DNA from: Neoarius graeffei
Lineage: Eukaryota > Chordata > Actinopteri > Siluriformes > Ariidae
Reading direction: 5' to 3'
Assembly (NCBI RefSeq): GCF_027579695.1
Contig: NC_083577.1
Span: forward strand, 57,611,783-57,675,782
DNA: 64,000 nt
The position numbers and the translations under genes were made by a program. Shown one piece after another: positions 11,848 through 23,477 of this stretch; position 1 is the first letter of the stretch, and every line of letters starts with the position of its first letter. The notes under the pieces were generated by a model. It saw nothing but the letters and a program-made list of their open reading frames with translations, was not told where the DNA came from and ran no database searches.

Positions 11848-12865
11848 GTGGTGGCTCAATGATTAAGGCTTTGGGTTACTGATCAGTAGGTCAGAGTTCA
11901 ATCCCCAGCACCACTGTTGGGCCCTTGAGCCATCTCTGCTCCTGGGGTGTTGCATCATGGATGACCCTGCACTCTGACCCCAAGCTAGGATATGCAAAGA
12001 AAAGAAATTTTGCTGTGCTGTAAAATGACAAACACTGACCGGTGAAATGAATTACACTGATTATGTTCCTACAGTGGCACCTGTCAAGGGGTGGGATATA
12101 TTAGGTAGCAAGAGAACAGTCAGATCTCTAAGTTGATGTAATGGAAGCAGGAAAAATGGGCAAGCGTAAGGATCTGAGCGACTTCGACAAGGGCCAAATT
12201 GTGATGGCTCTGAACATCTCCGAAATGGCACATCTTATGGGGTGTTCCCGGTATGCAGTGGTGAGTACCTACCAAAAGTTGTCCAAGGACGGACAACCGG
12301 TGAACTAGCTACAGGGTCATGAGCGTTGAAGGCTCACTGATTCGCATAGGACACGAAGGCTAGGCCATATGGTCCAGTCCCACAGAAGAGCTTCTGTAGC
12401 ACAAACCGCTGAAAAAAAGTTAATGCTGCCTAAAACAGAAAGTTTGTGCTACAGTAGCTCTTATGTGGGATTGAACCATATGCGCTAGCCTTTGTGCCCC
12501 ATGTGAATCAATGAGCCTTTGACGCCCATGACCCGGCCACCGGTTCACTGGTTGTCCTTCCTTGGAGCACTTTTACCAAGTACTAGCCACTGCATACCGG
12601 GAACACCCTATAAGATGCGTCATTTTGGAGACGCTCAGACCCAGTCATCTAGCTATCACAATTTGGCCCTTGTCAAAGTCGCTCAGATCCTTACGCTTGC
12701 CCATTTTTCCTGCTTCCAACACATCAACTTCAAGAACTGACTGTTCTCTTGCTGCCTAATATATCCCACCCCTTGACAGGTGCCACTGTAACAACAATCA
12801 ATGTAATTCGCTTCACCTGTCAGTGTTTTTGATTGGTGAATATATGACAAATAAAGGCTTCTTCT
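11848..12865 (+). mobile_element. Second type of tRNA-derived SINE, split by a palindromic Tc1 derivative
   Basis: The left part (11848-12022) has a tRNA-like head (GTGGCTCAATGATTAAGGC, then a B box near 11889-11904) and a body with GTTGGGCCCTTGAGC. The right part (12841-12865) is the tail GACAAATAAAGGCTTCTTC. The join is interrupted at a TA by the element at 12023-12840. This SINE family differs from the CACGGTGG family that dominates the rest of the window. Confidence 0.8.
12023..12840. mobile_element. Palindromic (foldback) Tc1-like derivative
   Basis: Two arms of about 408 bp (12023-12430 and 12431-12840) are inverted copies of each other with scattered mismatches. Each arm corresponds to the 5' end of a fish Tc1-like element: terminal repeat, then the start of the transposase. 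The left arm reads [17 protein letters not shown] from 12157, with later [14 protein letters not shown], which matches the helix-turn-helix N-terminus of Tc1 transposases. The catalytic DDE half is absent. TA flanks the insert at both ends. It cannot make transposase but its ends could be mobilised in trans. Confidence 0.8.
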
Positions 12866-13509
12866 ACACAGGCAACCCTAGCATTCTATGAAATATTAAG
12901 CATGATGACTTTAATTGAGGGTGGCAATGTTAACATGAAATTTAAGCTTTGGAACCCAATCTGTTTGAGAAAAGTGTACAGATAGAGATGGGAGACACCT
13001 GGACAGACCGAAGGACTAAAGTGCTGCTGCACTATTCTCTCTAAAAATAGAGACGAAGCATGAAGTGCTAAATCCCACTGGTCCGCCATCAGTACGGAGT
13101 CAACATGTGTGTCATGTAGAAAGTTAAGTGAAATAGATCAACATGTTAAAGGACATGGGACATGAAACATAAATGCACGCTATATCAGTTTCTTTCCATT
13201 AAAAATATGAAATAATTGCATCAACAAATACAAAATTATCTATTAAATTCAGCAAAATTGTTATATTCGTGATGATTATATGGCATTTCTGCTCGAGCTC
13301 CGATATGCATATTTTACAACCGGAAGAGCCACTGTCACGTGATCATACGTCACAAAAACTTTCGGGTACAGCACAAGCGGGTAGATGAATATGGAGAAGT
13401 GTGAATCGTGATGATGACGAATGCGACAAAATAGTTTTTGTGTCTTGGATGACAAGAAAATTGTTTCGTTTTTAGTGTTTAACGTACATTGAACATCATG
13501 GTGTATTGC

Positions 13510-13783
13510 GACCTCCCAGTCAGTCAGACGCGCTGTTACTCCTGTTAGCAATGTAGCTAGGCTCAGCATGGCCAATGGTATTTTTTGGGGCTGTAGTTAG
13601 ATGCGACCAAACTCTTCCACGTTTTTCCTGTTTACATAGGTTTATATGACCAGTGACATGAAACAAAGTTCAGTTACACAAATTGAAACGTGGCGATTTT
13701 CTATGTTATGGAAAGTCCACACTATAATGACAGGCGTACTAACACCTTCTGCGCGCTTCGACAGCGCATTGATACCTTCACTC
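13510..13783 (-). repeat. Internal fragment of TTAA family G
   Basis: This is the reverse complement of about 2670-2945 with roughly 5% visible differences. Neither terminus of family G is present, so it is a fragment or a shared internal segment within family H. Confidence 0.8.
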
Positions 13784-13960
13784 GGAGTTGTACCATTATT
13801 TTTTAGACAGGGCGGACGGACCAGGGCATTCGCCCGACGAGGAGCGCTCTTGGCTGGCTTGGGAGGCAGACGGCAGCCCCTCCTGGAAGTGTGGTTTTAC
13901 CATGGGCCTCATGCGGTAAGGATTAGTATTATAATTTTGGGTGTATCAATTATTGATTAT

Positions 13961-14320
13961 GGCGGCACGGTGGTGTAGTGGTTAGCGCTGTCGCCTCACA
14001 GCAAGAAGGTCTGGGTTCGAGCCCCGTGGCCGGCAAGGGCCTTTCTGTGTGGAGTTTGCATGTTCTCCCCGTGTCCGCGTGGGTTTCCTCCGGGTGCTCC
14101 GGTTTCCCCCACAGTCCAAAGACATGCAGGTTAGGTTAACTGGTGACTCTAAATTGACCGTAGGTGTGAATGTGAGTGTGAATGGTTGTCTGTGTCTATG
14201 TGTCAGCCCTGTGATGACCTGGCGACTTGTCCAGGGTGTACCCCGCCTTTCGCCCGTAGTCAGCTGGGATAGGCTCCAGCTTGCCTGCGACCCTGTAGAA
14301 CAGGATAAAGCGGCTAGAGA

Positions 14321-14353
<33 letters not shown>
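13961..14353 (+). mobile_element. tRNA-derived SINE, long-tail type, with expanded GA tail
   Basis: Full-length head and tail; the usual ATGAGATGAGA end has expanded to a GA repeat at about 14325-14353. A 13-bp target duplication, AATTATTGATTAT, flanks it at 13948-13960 and 14354-14366. Confidence 0.9.
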
Positions 14354-14357
<4 letters not shown>

Positions 14358-14569
14358 ATTGATTATCATAATTCTGACTCGTTTCGCCATTTTGAACGTT
14401 TTCATCTCGGACTCTGGAAGCATTGTATCTCAATCAATATCGAAAAATATCAGCAAAAAAAAAAAATAGCTTGCAATGGACTTTAGCTAGATCTATGATG
14501 AACTTTCAGTGTATGATACAAAAATAATACTTCTTTCAACAGATCATTAGCCTTTGAGCAGAATTGTTT

Positions 14570-14772
14570 TTAACTTACCAGGAAGTGTTATTGAGCCGAC
14601 CGCTTTCAGTTTCATGGGGATTGAATGAACTCTCACTCTCAGAATCATCTGACCCGTCAGAGTAAAGACAAGATCTATGTTCATGTGAATTTCCAGCTAT
14701 CGGTTCGAATTGATAGGGTCTAACTTCACATCTCTGTGAAACATCGGGAATGTCACTGTCGATGGTGTCCAT
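14570..14772 (-). pseudogene. First exon of a transposon-borne protein, possibly P2X7-tail-like
   Basis: On the minus strand an ATG at 14772 opens a 65-codon acidic, serine-rich exon that runs to a consensus donor (GTAAGT) just after an asparagine-threonine-serine-tryptophan end. The layout, with a PYQFEP motif early and an NNTSW end at the splice site, is like the N-terminus of fish proteins often labelled P2X purinoceptor 7-like, which continue into a Cys-rich ballast domain. I do not see the next exon. It sits inside TTAA family H, so it is most likely transposon cargo or its own gene. The P2X7-like label is from memory and moderately uncertain. Confidence 0.45.
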
Positions 14773-15012
14773 TTCGGTAACCTGTTTACATTAGATACCC
14801 AAGCGCTGGCTCCTTGAAAAGTTTTTGTGCCGTCACAGGTCACGTGACCGCTTAGCTAATTAACGAATCATTGTTTTATGCTCATGTATAAAAAAGTTGA
14901 ATAATGTGATGATTTTCACATTTTTGACGCCCTGCAGTGATTTAGATGGCATTTCTTATGTCCTTTATACATAATTATACCCAGAAAAAAATCCATGTCC
15001 CGTGTCCTTTAA

Positions 15013-15809
15013 TGAAAAAGAGTTTGTCAATTTTGTTATAAGAAATTTTGAACGCCACATAATACTATACATTAAATTACCTTATACATAATGATATGCA
15101 AGTCACTGAGGCTGGGTCTTACAACAAAACTATAAAAAGACACATACTGCCACTTAAGAGTACAACCTGAAAACATCTGGAAATTGACAGGCTTGCTGAA
15201 AAACATTAAGCTGTAACATTTTGCCATATTAGGCTACTGATATGGGTTAATAATGTTTGATAAGTTTCTTAGTTTAGGCTAACAATATAAGAGTTAAGAT
15301 ACAGCAGGTAGGTAATTTGAGTAATGCCAATTATCTATAAAAATAGATTTTTAAAAAGTTTACTGCAACTATACATGTACATGAGGTTTACTTTTGAATG
15401 CAAGAAGTCTTAAAACATCAGCCTATATAGAGCAACAACGATTAAATCTTCTGTATCATCAGAAAGTTCAAACTGGTAAAACACTAATCTCTGCAATCCT
15501 CAAGGCTATTAGAGCTTGTAAGGATGTGTGTGCAAAGCCAAAGAACTGCATCAGTTAGCACTTGGGCACAGTTGCTTGCAATAAATTGATGCAGGCTGTG
15601 TTTCTCTTTTCTTTCTTATTAAATGATACATCAGCTAAGAACACATCAACATGTAAATATTGTAACAGCACAAACTAAATTTAAATTAAAAAAAAGCAGC
15701 AAGCAAGCATTCATTATTATCGTGCAGTAGAATTTGCAGGTAGGCATCATGATAAACAATCAAACTAGCATCACAGTTTGAGAGTTTCATCTAACTGAAA
15801 ATGTGTCAC
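15013..15809. other. Intron sequence next to the tsc22d1 exon
   Basis: AT-rich, with no coding signature. It follows directly after the splice donor of the tsc22d1 exon on the minus strand. Confidence 0.6.
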
Positions 15810-15813
15810 TTAC

Positions 15814-18332
15814 CCATCATCATCTCCATCTACAGGCAAGTTCTTCAGCAGACTGGCTGAGGCAGTTAAGGCACTGACTCCACCACTCTCCTCAGCAGCT
15901 AAAGAGGTGCCACTTTGTGAGGCACTTTCACCAGTTGCTAACTTGGGAAGTGTAAGCAGGGACGGGTGCTGGGTTAGAAGGCGTTGAGCATCCTCCATTA
16001 GCGAGGGAAGGGTGGCATAAAGGGCACTGACAGCAGGCTGGGCCCCACCATCCTTGGAGCCATTCTGGACCAAGCTGCCCTGAGGATCACTCTGGATGCT
16101 GAGAGGCACATTAGATGTGGGCAAACTTGAAGTAACAGGGACAAACTGGGCTCCTATGCCTTGGCTGCTGTGAGGCGTCTGCTGCTCCACAGAGAGCTGT
16201 GTTGAGAGTTGTGGCCCTTTTGGAGGCGGCTGTACAACTCCAGGCCCTGTAGACTGTACCAGCTGCGGCATCTGCTGGGGTTGCAGTTTACCTTGAGTAA
16301 CTGACTGAGCCACAGAGGCAGGCATGTTGCCCACAGGTGGCTGAGTGGCTGGCATCACCTGCCCATTGCCAGTTAAGGTTACAGGGGTCATGGAGGTTGG
16401 CAGGTGGGGCAGGGCTTGTGTTGATCCAGAAGCTGCAACCTGGATTATCTGCTGAGACTGGGCGAAATCAGCTGGCCGGCTACCTCCTTGGCTTAGCGAG
16501 GCGACATGCACGGGAGCTACCTGGGCTGCTGCAGCTGGCTGTGGAGCAGGAGGGTAGGCCATTTGCTGCTGAGTGACTCCAGACACATTCTGAGCTGGAG
16601 TCAGCTTTACTGTCTGAGCATACGTCAGTTGCTGTGCAGGCACGGCAGGAGATGGGTGGCCAGTTGTTGTCTGCAAGCCTCCTGTGTTGACAGGAGCCTG
16701 CTGCTGATTGCTACCTGGCACTGGAGTGGCAGTGTTGGCCCTCTTGTGTGGATGCATCTGAGGCTTGGAGACATTAGCAGGCATGGAGTACTCTGGCATG
16801 TGAACAGGTGGTGGAAAGCTCTGCTGTACAGCTGAAGAGCCACCAACATCCCCACTGGTTACACCTTCAGAGTAGTGGCTTAGAGTGCTGACTGAGCTGA
16901 CACTAGCAGTCTCTCTCTCCGAGCTGTCAGGTACAAACTGGCGGATGCTCTCCACTGTTCGGGTGCTAGGCGCATTTTCGGAGGATCCAGAACCGTCTTT
17001 ATCATAATACTCTGTGCAGGTCCATCTACCTTTCTTGAACGGCTCTGAAGTAGAGTCCAATTTAACTACTCGGAAACGTGAGCTGGTGGTATGAGGAGCA
17101 GGCATTGGGGTCTGTTGAGGCTGAGCATTTGAGGCAGGGGCAGCAGAAGGTGGTTGAATGTCAGTGACACCCACATGACTTCCACTTGATGACCCAATAA
17201 CAGCAGAAGCAGCAGTGCCAGTAGGTATAGTGATGCCACTACTTACACTGCTGCTTTGCTGACGCATTAAGTTTACATTTTGGTTATTAGTATTATTCAA
17301 GCCAGCGGACAGAGCTAGACTGCTACTGTTTGTATTTATACCACCCAAACCAGGCACACTGGAGTTTAAATTATTAACATTGCTTGTTAAGGGCTTAACA
17401 CTAACTGTAGCACCTGATGCTGCAGAAGCCATTCCAGCAGACATTCCTGGGGGAGCAGCAATCAAGGGCTGACCAACACTGACTGTGCCAACAGTGGAAT
17501 TATCCACCAGTCCTCCCACATTTGAAGGCATTTTCTGGTCTATGATTGGTAAAGCTCCAGGGTTTGGTGTGACAGTAGACATGACTACATTACCAAGTGG
17601 GATGCCAGCTTGTGTCCCACCTGAAGTTGATGAAGCCGAATGAGTACCACCAGAGGGAGCAGAGTGAAGCTGATGGTGGTGGTGGTGGTGATGAGTATGA
17701 TGGTGATGGTGAACTGCACCATTAACCATTGTGCCGTGTGTCTGGGGGAGTAACGGTGGTTGGTTTGGGGACACAGCTCCTGGGGTTTCTGCATCATGGA
17801 GGTTGTTTAGAGTGTCTTCCGAAGAGCTCCTCTCAGGTCCTGCCGCATCATTAGCCCGGGACAAGGACACATCCAAAATTTCAGAAGAGGAAAGGTCTTC
17901 TGTATGGGATTCATCCAAGTCATCACAACTCTCGGTGTCTTCTGTAATGCTGTTATTTGTGCTGACAGAGATCTGCGCCGGGGTAACACTAGTGATCTGA
18001 AAGCCACTCTTCTTTTTTATCTGTGCGCCTGATGAGGGCACACCTGGGGGCAAAAGCGAGGACTGCGAGTGGATGTTGAGGCTGTGAGGAGGAGGAGGAG
18101 GGTGCTGAGTCCCGAGTGAGGACGCGACAGTGGGCAGGGGTTGAATCAGCGCTGAAGGTTTATAGTCGTCTGATGGAATCATGTTGCTGCTAAGGCTGAC
18201 ACCCGCCGGTGATGGAGTCAACGCAGAGGAAGGTCCACCGGCACTGTTAGCGGTGGCCCGTCTGGGACAATTGGCCGCCTGCGCCATTTTTCGAGCGCTC
18301 GCTGAATCTGCTGCCAACTCAGGGTGATGCAT
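15814..18332 (-). CDS. tsc22d1: tsc22d1 long isoform, exon 1 (TSC22 domain family protein 1)
   Basis: One open exon of 840 codons from ATG at 18332 to a splice donor (GTAAGT, GT at 15812-15813) directly after LPVDGDDDG. The start is chosen because the next residues, including ASARKMA and PRR, match the N-terminus of vertebrate TSC22D1 long forms. Conserved blocks are KKKSGFQITSVTPAQIS (residues 106-122), an acidic TEDLSSSEILDVSLSRA block (about 144-160), a histidine tract (208-220), SRFRVVKLD to TCTEYYD (418-444) and VSTLSHYSEG (481-490); the rest is low-complexity Ser/Gln/Pro. The RFRV motif fits the RFx[V/I] type that binds CCT domains of SPAK/OSR1, WNK and NRBP kinases. The TSC box and leucine zipper should be encoded by later exons, beyond the left edge. 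The stop codon of the naive frame lies inside the donor and is not used. Confidence 0.93.
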
Positions 18333-19100
18333 TTCTACGGGTGGTCTCTGGCAGAGTTGTAAATACAGACTAGAAGAACTGCCGTGTTGACAGGCCCTTT
18401 ATAACAAGAGTTTCACCTCGCCCAAGTAGTTTCCACATACAACTAAATGTTCGCTTTCACAAACAGCCAGGATCCGATAATTCCACTTTGGTTCTGTCTG
18501 TTTTAACAATGTCCACGGCCAGGTCGCGCGCTAATATGCTAGCGGGCTGGCTAAGTTAAAAACAGTCGTCGTTGAGTAATGCTAGCTCACAAATGTAGCC
18601 AACAGCGTTTTGTTGGGCTGTTTATCGGATACGTGTGTTAGAAGCTCGTCAATTTAACATGCCTCGTCTGTTATTTTTGCCTAAATAATAGCGACAGTAA
18701 GAATTAAACGTCGCAATTAATTAATATCAGACAACGCGAGCTACAACTGCATACATCGACACTATATTCTATCAGTTACAGCTAACAGACTGCAAGTCGC
18801 ATTTTGAATATAATGTTATATGAAGCGAAAAATCATACAACCCCTCGACGATGGCAGGTCGGCAGACTGGATTCACGTAAGTTAACGATATCGCAAGACT
18901 TGTTTATTCCATTTCTCCGCCTCTTTGTTTTAATCCAGCGTTTAGTTATACCAGTTGCTATCTTCTTCCCCAGCTATCGCCTTGTAATGTAGCTGTGCTA
19001 GTGCTAGCCGCCTGTGACGAGACCGAAAGGGGGAGGAGAACTTGGTAACATGGCGACCGCGCATGTCCGTTTACAGCGCTACCGGCCAGACATAAAGCCA
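18333..19100 (-). promoter_or_regulatory. tsc22d1: 5' UTR and promoter zone of tsc22d1 (long isoform)
   Basis: This lies just upstream of the start codon. It is less AT-rich and has more CpG than the introns, and contains a YY1-like AACATGGCGACC near 19047. No transposon was recognised in it, unlike most of the window. The transcription start is not visible from sequence alone. Confidence 0.45.
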
Positions 19101-19852
19101 GTCTGAAGTGAAGGCTGAATCCTGATTAGACTCCATACTTCTTTCACAAGTGCACTACACGGGGCCTGTTATAATGGCTTCTACACTCGATGTAGTCTAC
19201 TACGTGTTAGAAAGCAAGGTATTTGGGATTCAGCCATAGGCGGAACGGAGGAAACAGAGAAAGTATCACTATCAAATATAGCCATGAGACCTGGGGGGGG
19301 AAAAAACCCACAACATAAACCAAAGTATCAACCGAAATAAGAGAAGTGTCTTTTCTGTAAGCACTGGGGTAATGTGCAGCCATGACAATGAGCATAACTG
19401 AACCTTTTCGCAATTCATATTTCGATGTGAGGTGAAGGTAGTGCGTGAGCAGGGAGCTGTATGGATCTCGGGGCGTTGGTCTCTTGTCTCTTGGCCATTT
19501 CTGATCAATGGTACTGAAAGCCCTTTTATGAGGTTTGCTCTGGTTTAGGCGCTCTTTAAACATACTTTAAAGAGTCTTAAGCAGAAATCATTGACTTATC
19601 AGACTTTTTGCTGCCAGAAACCTAATAAAGTGTAATAAAAAAATTAATAAATGAACAAAAACCACCCTTAATCTCCCTCAGTATAACAATAATAATGTAT
19701 CTGTTCAATTTAGTAAACAGATTATTCATAAATTATTGTTTATTTTTTCCTGAACTTTGCACTCTACTACTATTTTTAAACAAAGGGTGATGCACTTTGT
19801 AGGATTTTAAAAAATGTAGAAACATTTAATTTTAGGGAAAATTTGCTCTTTT
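19101..19852. other. Intergenic stretch upstream of tsc22d1
   Basis: No gene supported. A 118-codon minus-strand open frame at 19207-19563 overlaps another in a different phase and has no recognisable domain. Confidence 0.45.
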
Positions 19853-19865
19853 AGTATTTGTCCAG

Positions 19866-20229
19866 GGCGGCATGGTGGTGTAGTGGTTAGCGCTGTCGCC
19901 TCACAGCAAGAAGGTCCTGGGTTCGAGCCCCGGGGCCTTTCTGTGTGGAGTTTGCATGTTCTCCCCGTGTCCGCGTGGGTTTCCTCCGGGTGCTCCGGTT
20001 TCCCCCACAGTCCAAAGACATGCAGGTTAGGTTAACTGGTGACTGTAAATTGACCGTAGGTGTGAATGTGAGTGTGAATGGTTGTCTGTGTCTATGTGTC
20101 AGCCCTGTGATGACCTGGCGACTTGTCCAGGGTGTACCCCGCCTTTCGCCCGTAGTCAGCTGGGATAGGCTCCAGCTTGCCTGCGACCCTGTAGAAGGAT
20201 AAAGCGGCTAGAGATAATGAGATGAGATG
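19866..20229 (+). mobile_element. tRNA-derived SINE, long-tail type
   Basis: Full-length copy with a 13-bp target duplication, AGTATTTGTCCAG, at 19853-19865 and 20230-20242. Confidence 0.92.
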
Positions 20230-20271
20230 AGTATTTGTCCAGATGGTTTCTTTTAAAAAGAAGCCCACTTG

Positions 20272-20633
20272 GGCGGCACGGTGGTGTAGCGGTTAGCACG
20301 GTCGCCTCACAGCAAGAAGGTTCTGGGTTCGAGCCCAGCGGCCGGCGAGGGCCTTTCTGTGTGGAGTTTGCATGTTCTCCCTGTGTCTGTGTGGGTTTCC
20401 TCTGGGTGCTCCGGTTTCCTCCACAGTTCAAAAAACATGCGGTTAGGTTAATATGGGACGGCCTTGGGCTGAGGTGCCCTTGAGCGAAGCACCTAACTCC
20501 CAACTGCTCCACGGGCGCTGTTAGCTCTGGGTATGTATGTGTGTTCACTGCTTCATATGGGTTAAATGCAGAGAGGAAATTTCACAAGTGTGTGATGAAT
20601 AAAGTTGTGCTTTCTTTCTTTCTTTAATTTCAT
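20272..20633 (+). mobile_element. tRNA-derived SINE, short-tail type
   Basis: Same head as the long-tail SINEs (B box GGTTCGAGCCC near 20325) but with the alternative 3' half seen at 4618-4993, ending in a TTTC repeat. No clear target duplication was found. Confidence 0.8.
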
Positions 20634-20639
20634 TTTTTA

Positions 20640-21012
20640 AAAATTGTCTCATGTACAACGTGTGCAGTTTTATAAGGAAATGAGCCGTAAGTTTTACTGA
20701 ACATCTTGTAAAACCAGCCTCAGGTCTTCTGGAGACTTTGTCACACTTGCTTCTTATTTTTGCAGCAAAACCCAACAGCCTTCATTCTTTTTCTCCTTTT
20801 ATTTGTCTGAGAAGTGGTCTCTTACATAATGTGCTGCCTTCTTTACTGACAGTCATTTTTCTGTAACATTTTATTTTGTGTTAGAAAACTAATGTTTGGA
20901 AATCTAAACTGTTTTTGTACTGACTCAGTAATGTAGAATTCACAAGATAAAAATCTATTACAAAGTTTGTACTTTAAAAAAAAGGGTGCCTAAGACTTTT
21001 GCACAGTACTGT
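20640..21012 (-). mobile_element. Tc1-like element fragment (one end only)
   Basis: The right side ends in GACTTTTGCACAGTACTGTA, a terminal repeat typical of fish Tc1-like elements. The sequence before it resembles the non-catalytic flank of such elements. The opposite end and the catalytic region are not present, so this is a truncated relic. Confidence 0.55.
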
Positions 21013-22213
21013 ATTTCTAGCATAAACAGTGCTCATTGTTGATTACTGGCTCAGCAACTTAACAAAAAAAAATGCATTGAAAAACATGTTGACATAGTCC
21101 AGAAATTTGCACTGTTCTCACAAAACCACTACAGTGAAAGTGGTGCTAGATTTTTCCACATACAAAAAAAAAAAAAGTAACCAGACTCATGATTGGTAAA
21201 CAATTATTGATTGTTTCTTGCCCCTGTTTAGAATTGGAGTAAACATATAAAGAGATCTTGACTTACTGAATCTAGCTACTAGACTGTGAAAAAATCTTGA
21301 ATATGGGTTGAACGCCAGGTAATGCTTGAGTGAGGCATTAAACTATATAGCGTAAATGGATAAGCGTTCACTTTTAATGATCAAGCTATTAGCTTGGTAC
21401 AAGGCTACAGCACAGTAACCCCTCTGTCCATGTACATTGGTTTTTTCCCACTTGAATATAGTCTCTTGTATATACATAAACACACTCTCTATTTGGTGGT
21501 GTTTGCCATAGATGTGAGCATATCCGTTAATACCAAAGTAAGAAAGGTAACAGAAAAACTAGTGCGGTAATACAAAGCTTTTATAATGCTCTATAACCGT
21601 TGTTAGTAATGTCCATGATGGACAGATCATTTTATTGCTTGAGGAAATGTTAAATGACAGTGCAATTTTGATGACAGACAAGGGATAATTAGTGACAATT
21701 TTATCAGAGGTTATTTATCAAGGTTTACAACTGATAAATACATTTAAATATGTATGAAATATGCCTATGTGCAAGAATTTCTGTATTAGAATGTACTCCC
21801 ATAAAATGTCCTTTTATGCTTACATTTCAAATAAAATGTAAATTATATGCTTCGTATTTCGACACTGCTAACTGAAACAGGTGCTTTCTCGTCAGGGACT
21901 CTTCAGGGGAGGTCATATTCAGTGAGGTCCGATAATGAAAAAATCTTAACGCCTTTACAAAGCAAAGATTACTGCCAGCATTCATCTGATGCAGTTTTCC
22001 ATTCAAAAAAGATGTTATGATTGTCCTACAACTGATGCATATCCTCTCTCTTTGGACCTGAACCAAAATGACTGAAGTGTATAAAATAGAGTTTGGTATG
22101 AATTCAATCTAGAACAGAAAGTATGAGGAAAATAAAACACTAAAATAACCGTGTGTCCTTTGTGACAGGTAGGTAGATGCACGAGTACTCATCCATACAA
22201 ATGTGTGTGTGAA

Positions 22214-22255
<42 letters not shown>

Positions 22256-22820
22256 AATTGCAATGTAAGCGTCTGGTGCTGTCAGCAGCTTTAAATCTCA
22301 CTGGCACTCCACAGCAAAACAAACAGAGAGCTATTGTCCTCCTGAACAATTATGCTTGATTTCAACATTGGCGTCTGTTTTTAGTTCATAAACATTTATT
22401 AGAATATCATTATGATTAGATAAAAGAATGCAACCTAGTGTTGAGTCACTGTTTTGTGTAATTTTGGGCTTTAGCTGAAGGCAAGACAAGAAAATGGGGC
22501 ATTTACAGCACTGCTGTACTTTTATTGTTGCTGTTGACCAGAGACAAAAAGGTTTTTTTTGCATGCTAAAATATGTTTGTGGATTAGGTCAACTGGCTAC
22601 TCTAATAAGTGAGGCTAGGAGATGAAGTTGCTGCTTGCACACTGTAGCTGTGAAGTAAAGTGAAAAAAATCTCAAAGGCTTATGGGGGAGGGAGAAATAT
22701 GCCACTTTCCCCAGTCCAAACTAAAGCCAGTGAATAATTGTGGACAATGGGCATTTCATTGCATATGGACGTCATGTCTTATCTCAAAGAATTCAATGTA
22801 TTAAATGCTCAAGACATCTA
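21013..22820. other. Intergenic stretch with a GA microsatellite
   Basis: No gene seen. A GA repeat lies at about 22215-22253. A 28-base piece at 22579-22606 matches an internal part of the old SINE at 22821-23132. Confidence 0.5.
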
Positions 22821-23132
22821 AGGGAAGCATGGTGTTGTAGTGGTTAGCACTGTCGCCTCACAGCAAGAAAGTGCTGGGTTCAAACCTTGTGGCTGCCTGG
22901 GGCCTTCCTCTGTGGAGTTTGCTTGGTCTCCCTGTGCCTACTTGGGTTTCCTGCATATTTTCCAGTTTCCTCCCATAGTCCGTGTGGATTAGGTCAACTG
23001 GCTACTCTAAATTCCCCATAGGTTGAATGGTTGTTTGTCTCTGTGTTAGCCCTGCCTCTTGCAAAAGTCAGCTGGGATTGGCTCTAGCATTCCCAGTGAC
23101 CCTGATGAACAAGTGGTATCGATAATGGATGG
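22821..23132 (+). mobile_element. Old, diverged tRNA-derived SINE
   Basis: The head (TGTAGTGGTTAGCACTGTCG, then GGGTTCAAACC) and tail (CAGCTGGGATTGGCTCTAGC, ending GATAATGGATGG) are recognisable but clearly more diverged and partly deleted compared with the other SINEs here. It is an older insertion. Confidence 0.75.
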
Positions 23133-23477
23133 AAGACCACGAGTTGATTTAGAATAATTCATCTGTGCTGGTTGTAGTCAACAACATTATTGATGATTAT
23201 TAATTCACAATCAATAAAGAACAGTTCTCTGAATTATTGTAATCCTTATTTATATACCATATAGGAGAATATGCAGACACAATTAAATGCTATTAATGTT
23301 AAATGTTTTAGTAGTTTTCTTGGTCACCATGTAATTCCAGATACGTTTGCTATTTTACAATGTTAATATCTTTATTATTATTATTATTATTATACAACAG
23401 CAATGAAAATCCTTCTATGAGCAGGTATATAAATCTTTGACTGGTAGTATGTTATACTATAATATAGTATATATAAT

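Larger units (their letters stand above)
13150..15008 (-). mobile_element. TTAA-flanked transposon (family H) with a nested SINE
   Basis: TTAA flanks both ends (13146-13149 and 15009-15012) and the tips pair as AGGACATGGGACATG and AGGACACGGGACATG. Inside are a reversed fragment of family G (13510-13783), a SINE (13961-14353) and a minus-strand exon (14575-14772). TTAA plus AGGA tips suggests Kolobok rather than piggyBac; this is an inference. Confidence 0.7.

Noticed and set aside
1..15809. Search for the tsc22d1 leucine-zipper exon and the short-isoform first exon on the minus strand
   Set aside because: By eye I found no frame with the TSC-box pattern. A short exon could be missed, so this is only a negative impression, not a proof.
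16337..17797. Plus-strand and alternate minus-strand open frames within 16.3-18.0 kb
   Set aside because: They are shadows of the tsc22d1 coding exon, caused by its GC-biased low-complexity codons.
19207..19563. 118-codon minus-strand frame upstream of tsc22d1
   Set aside because: No recognisable motif, no conserved composition, and a second overlapping frame in another phase. It is not supported as a gene.
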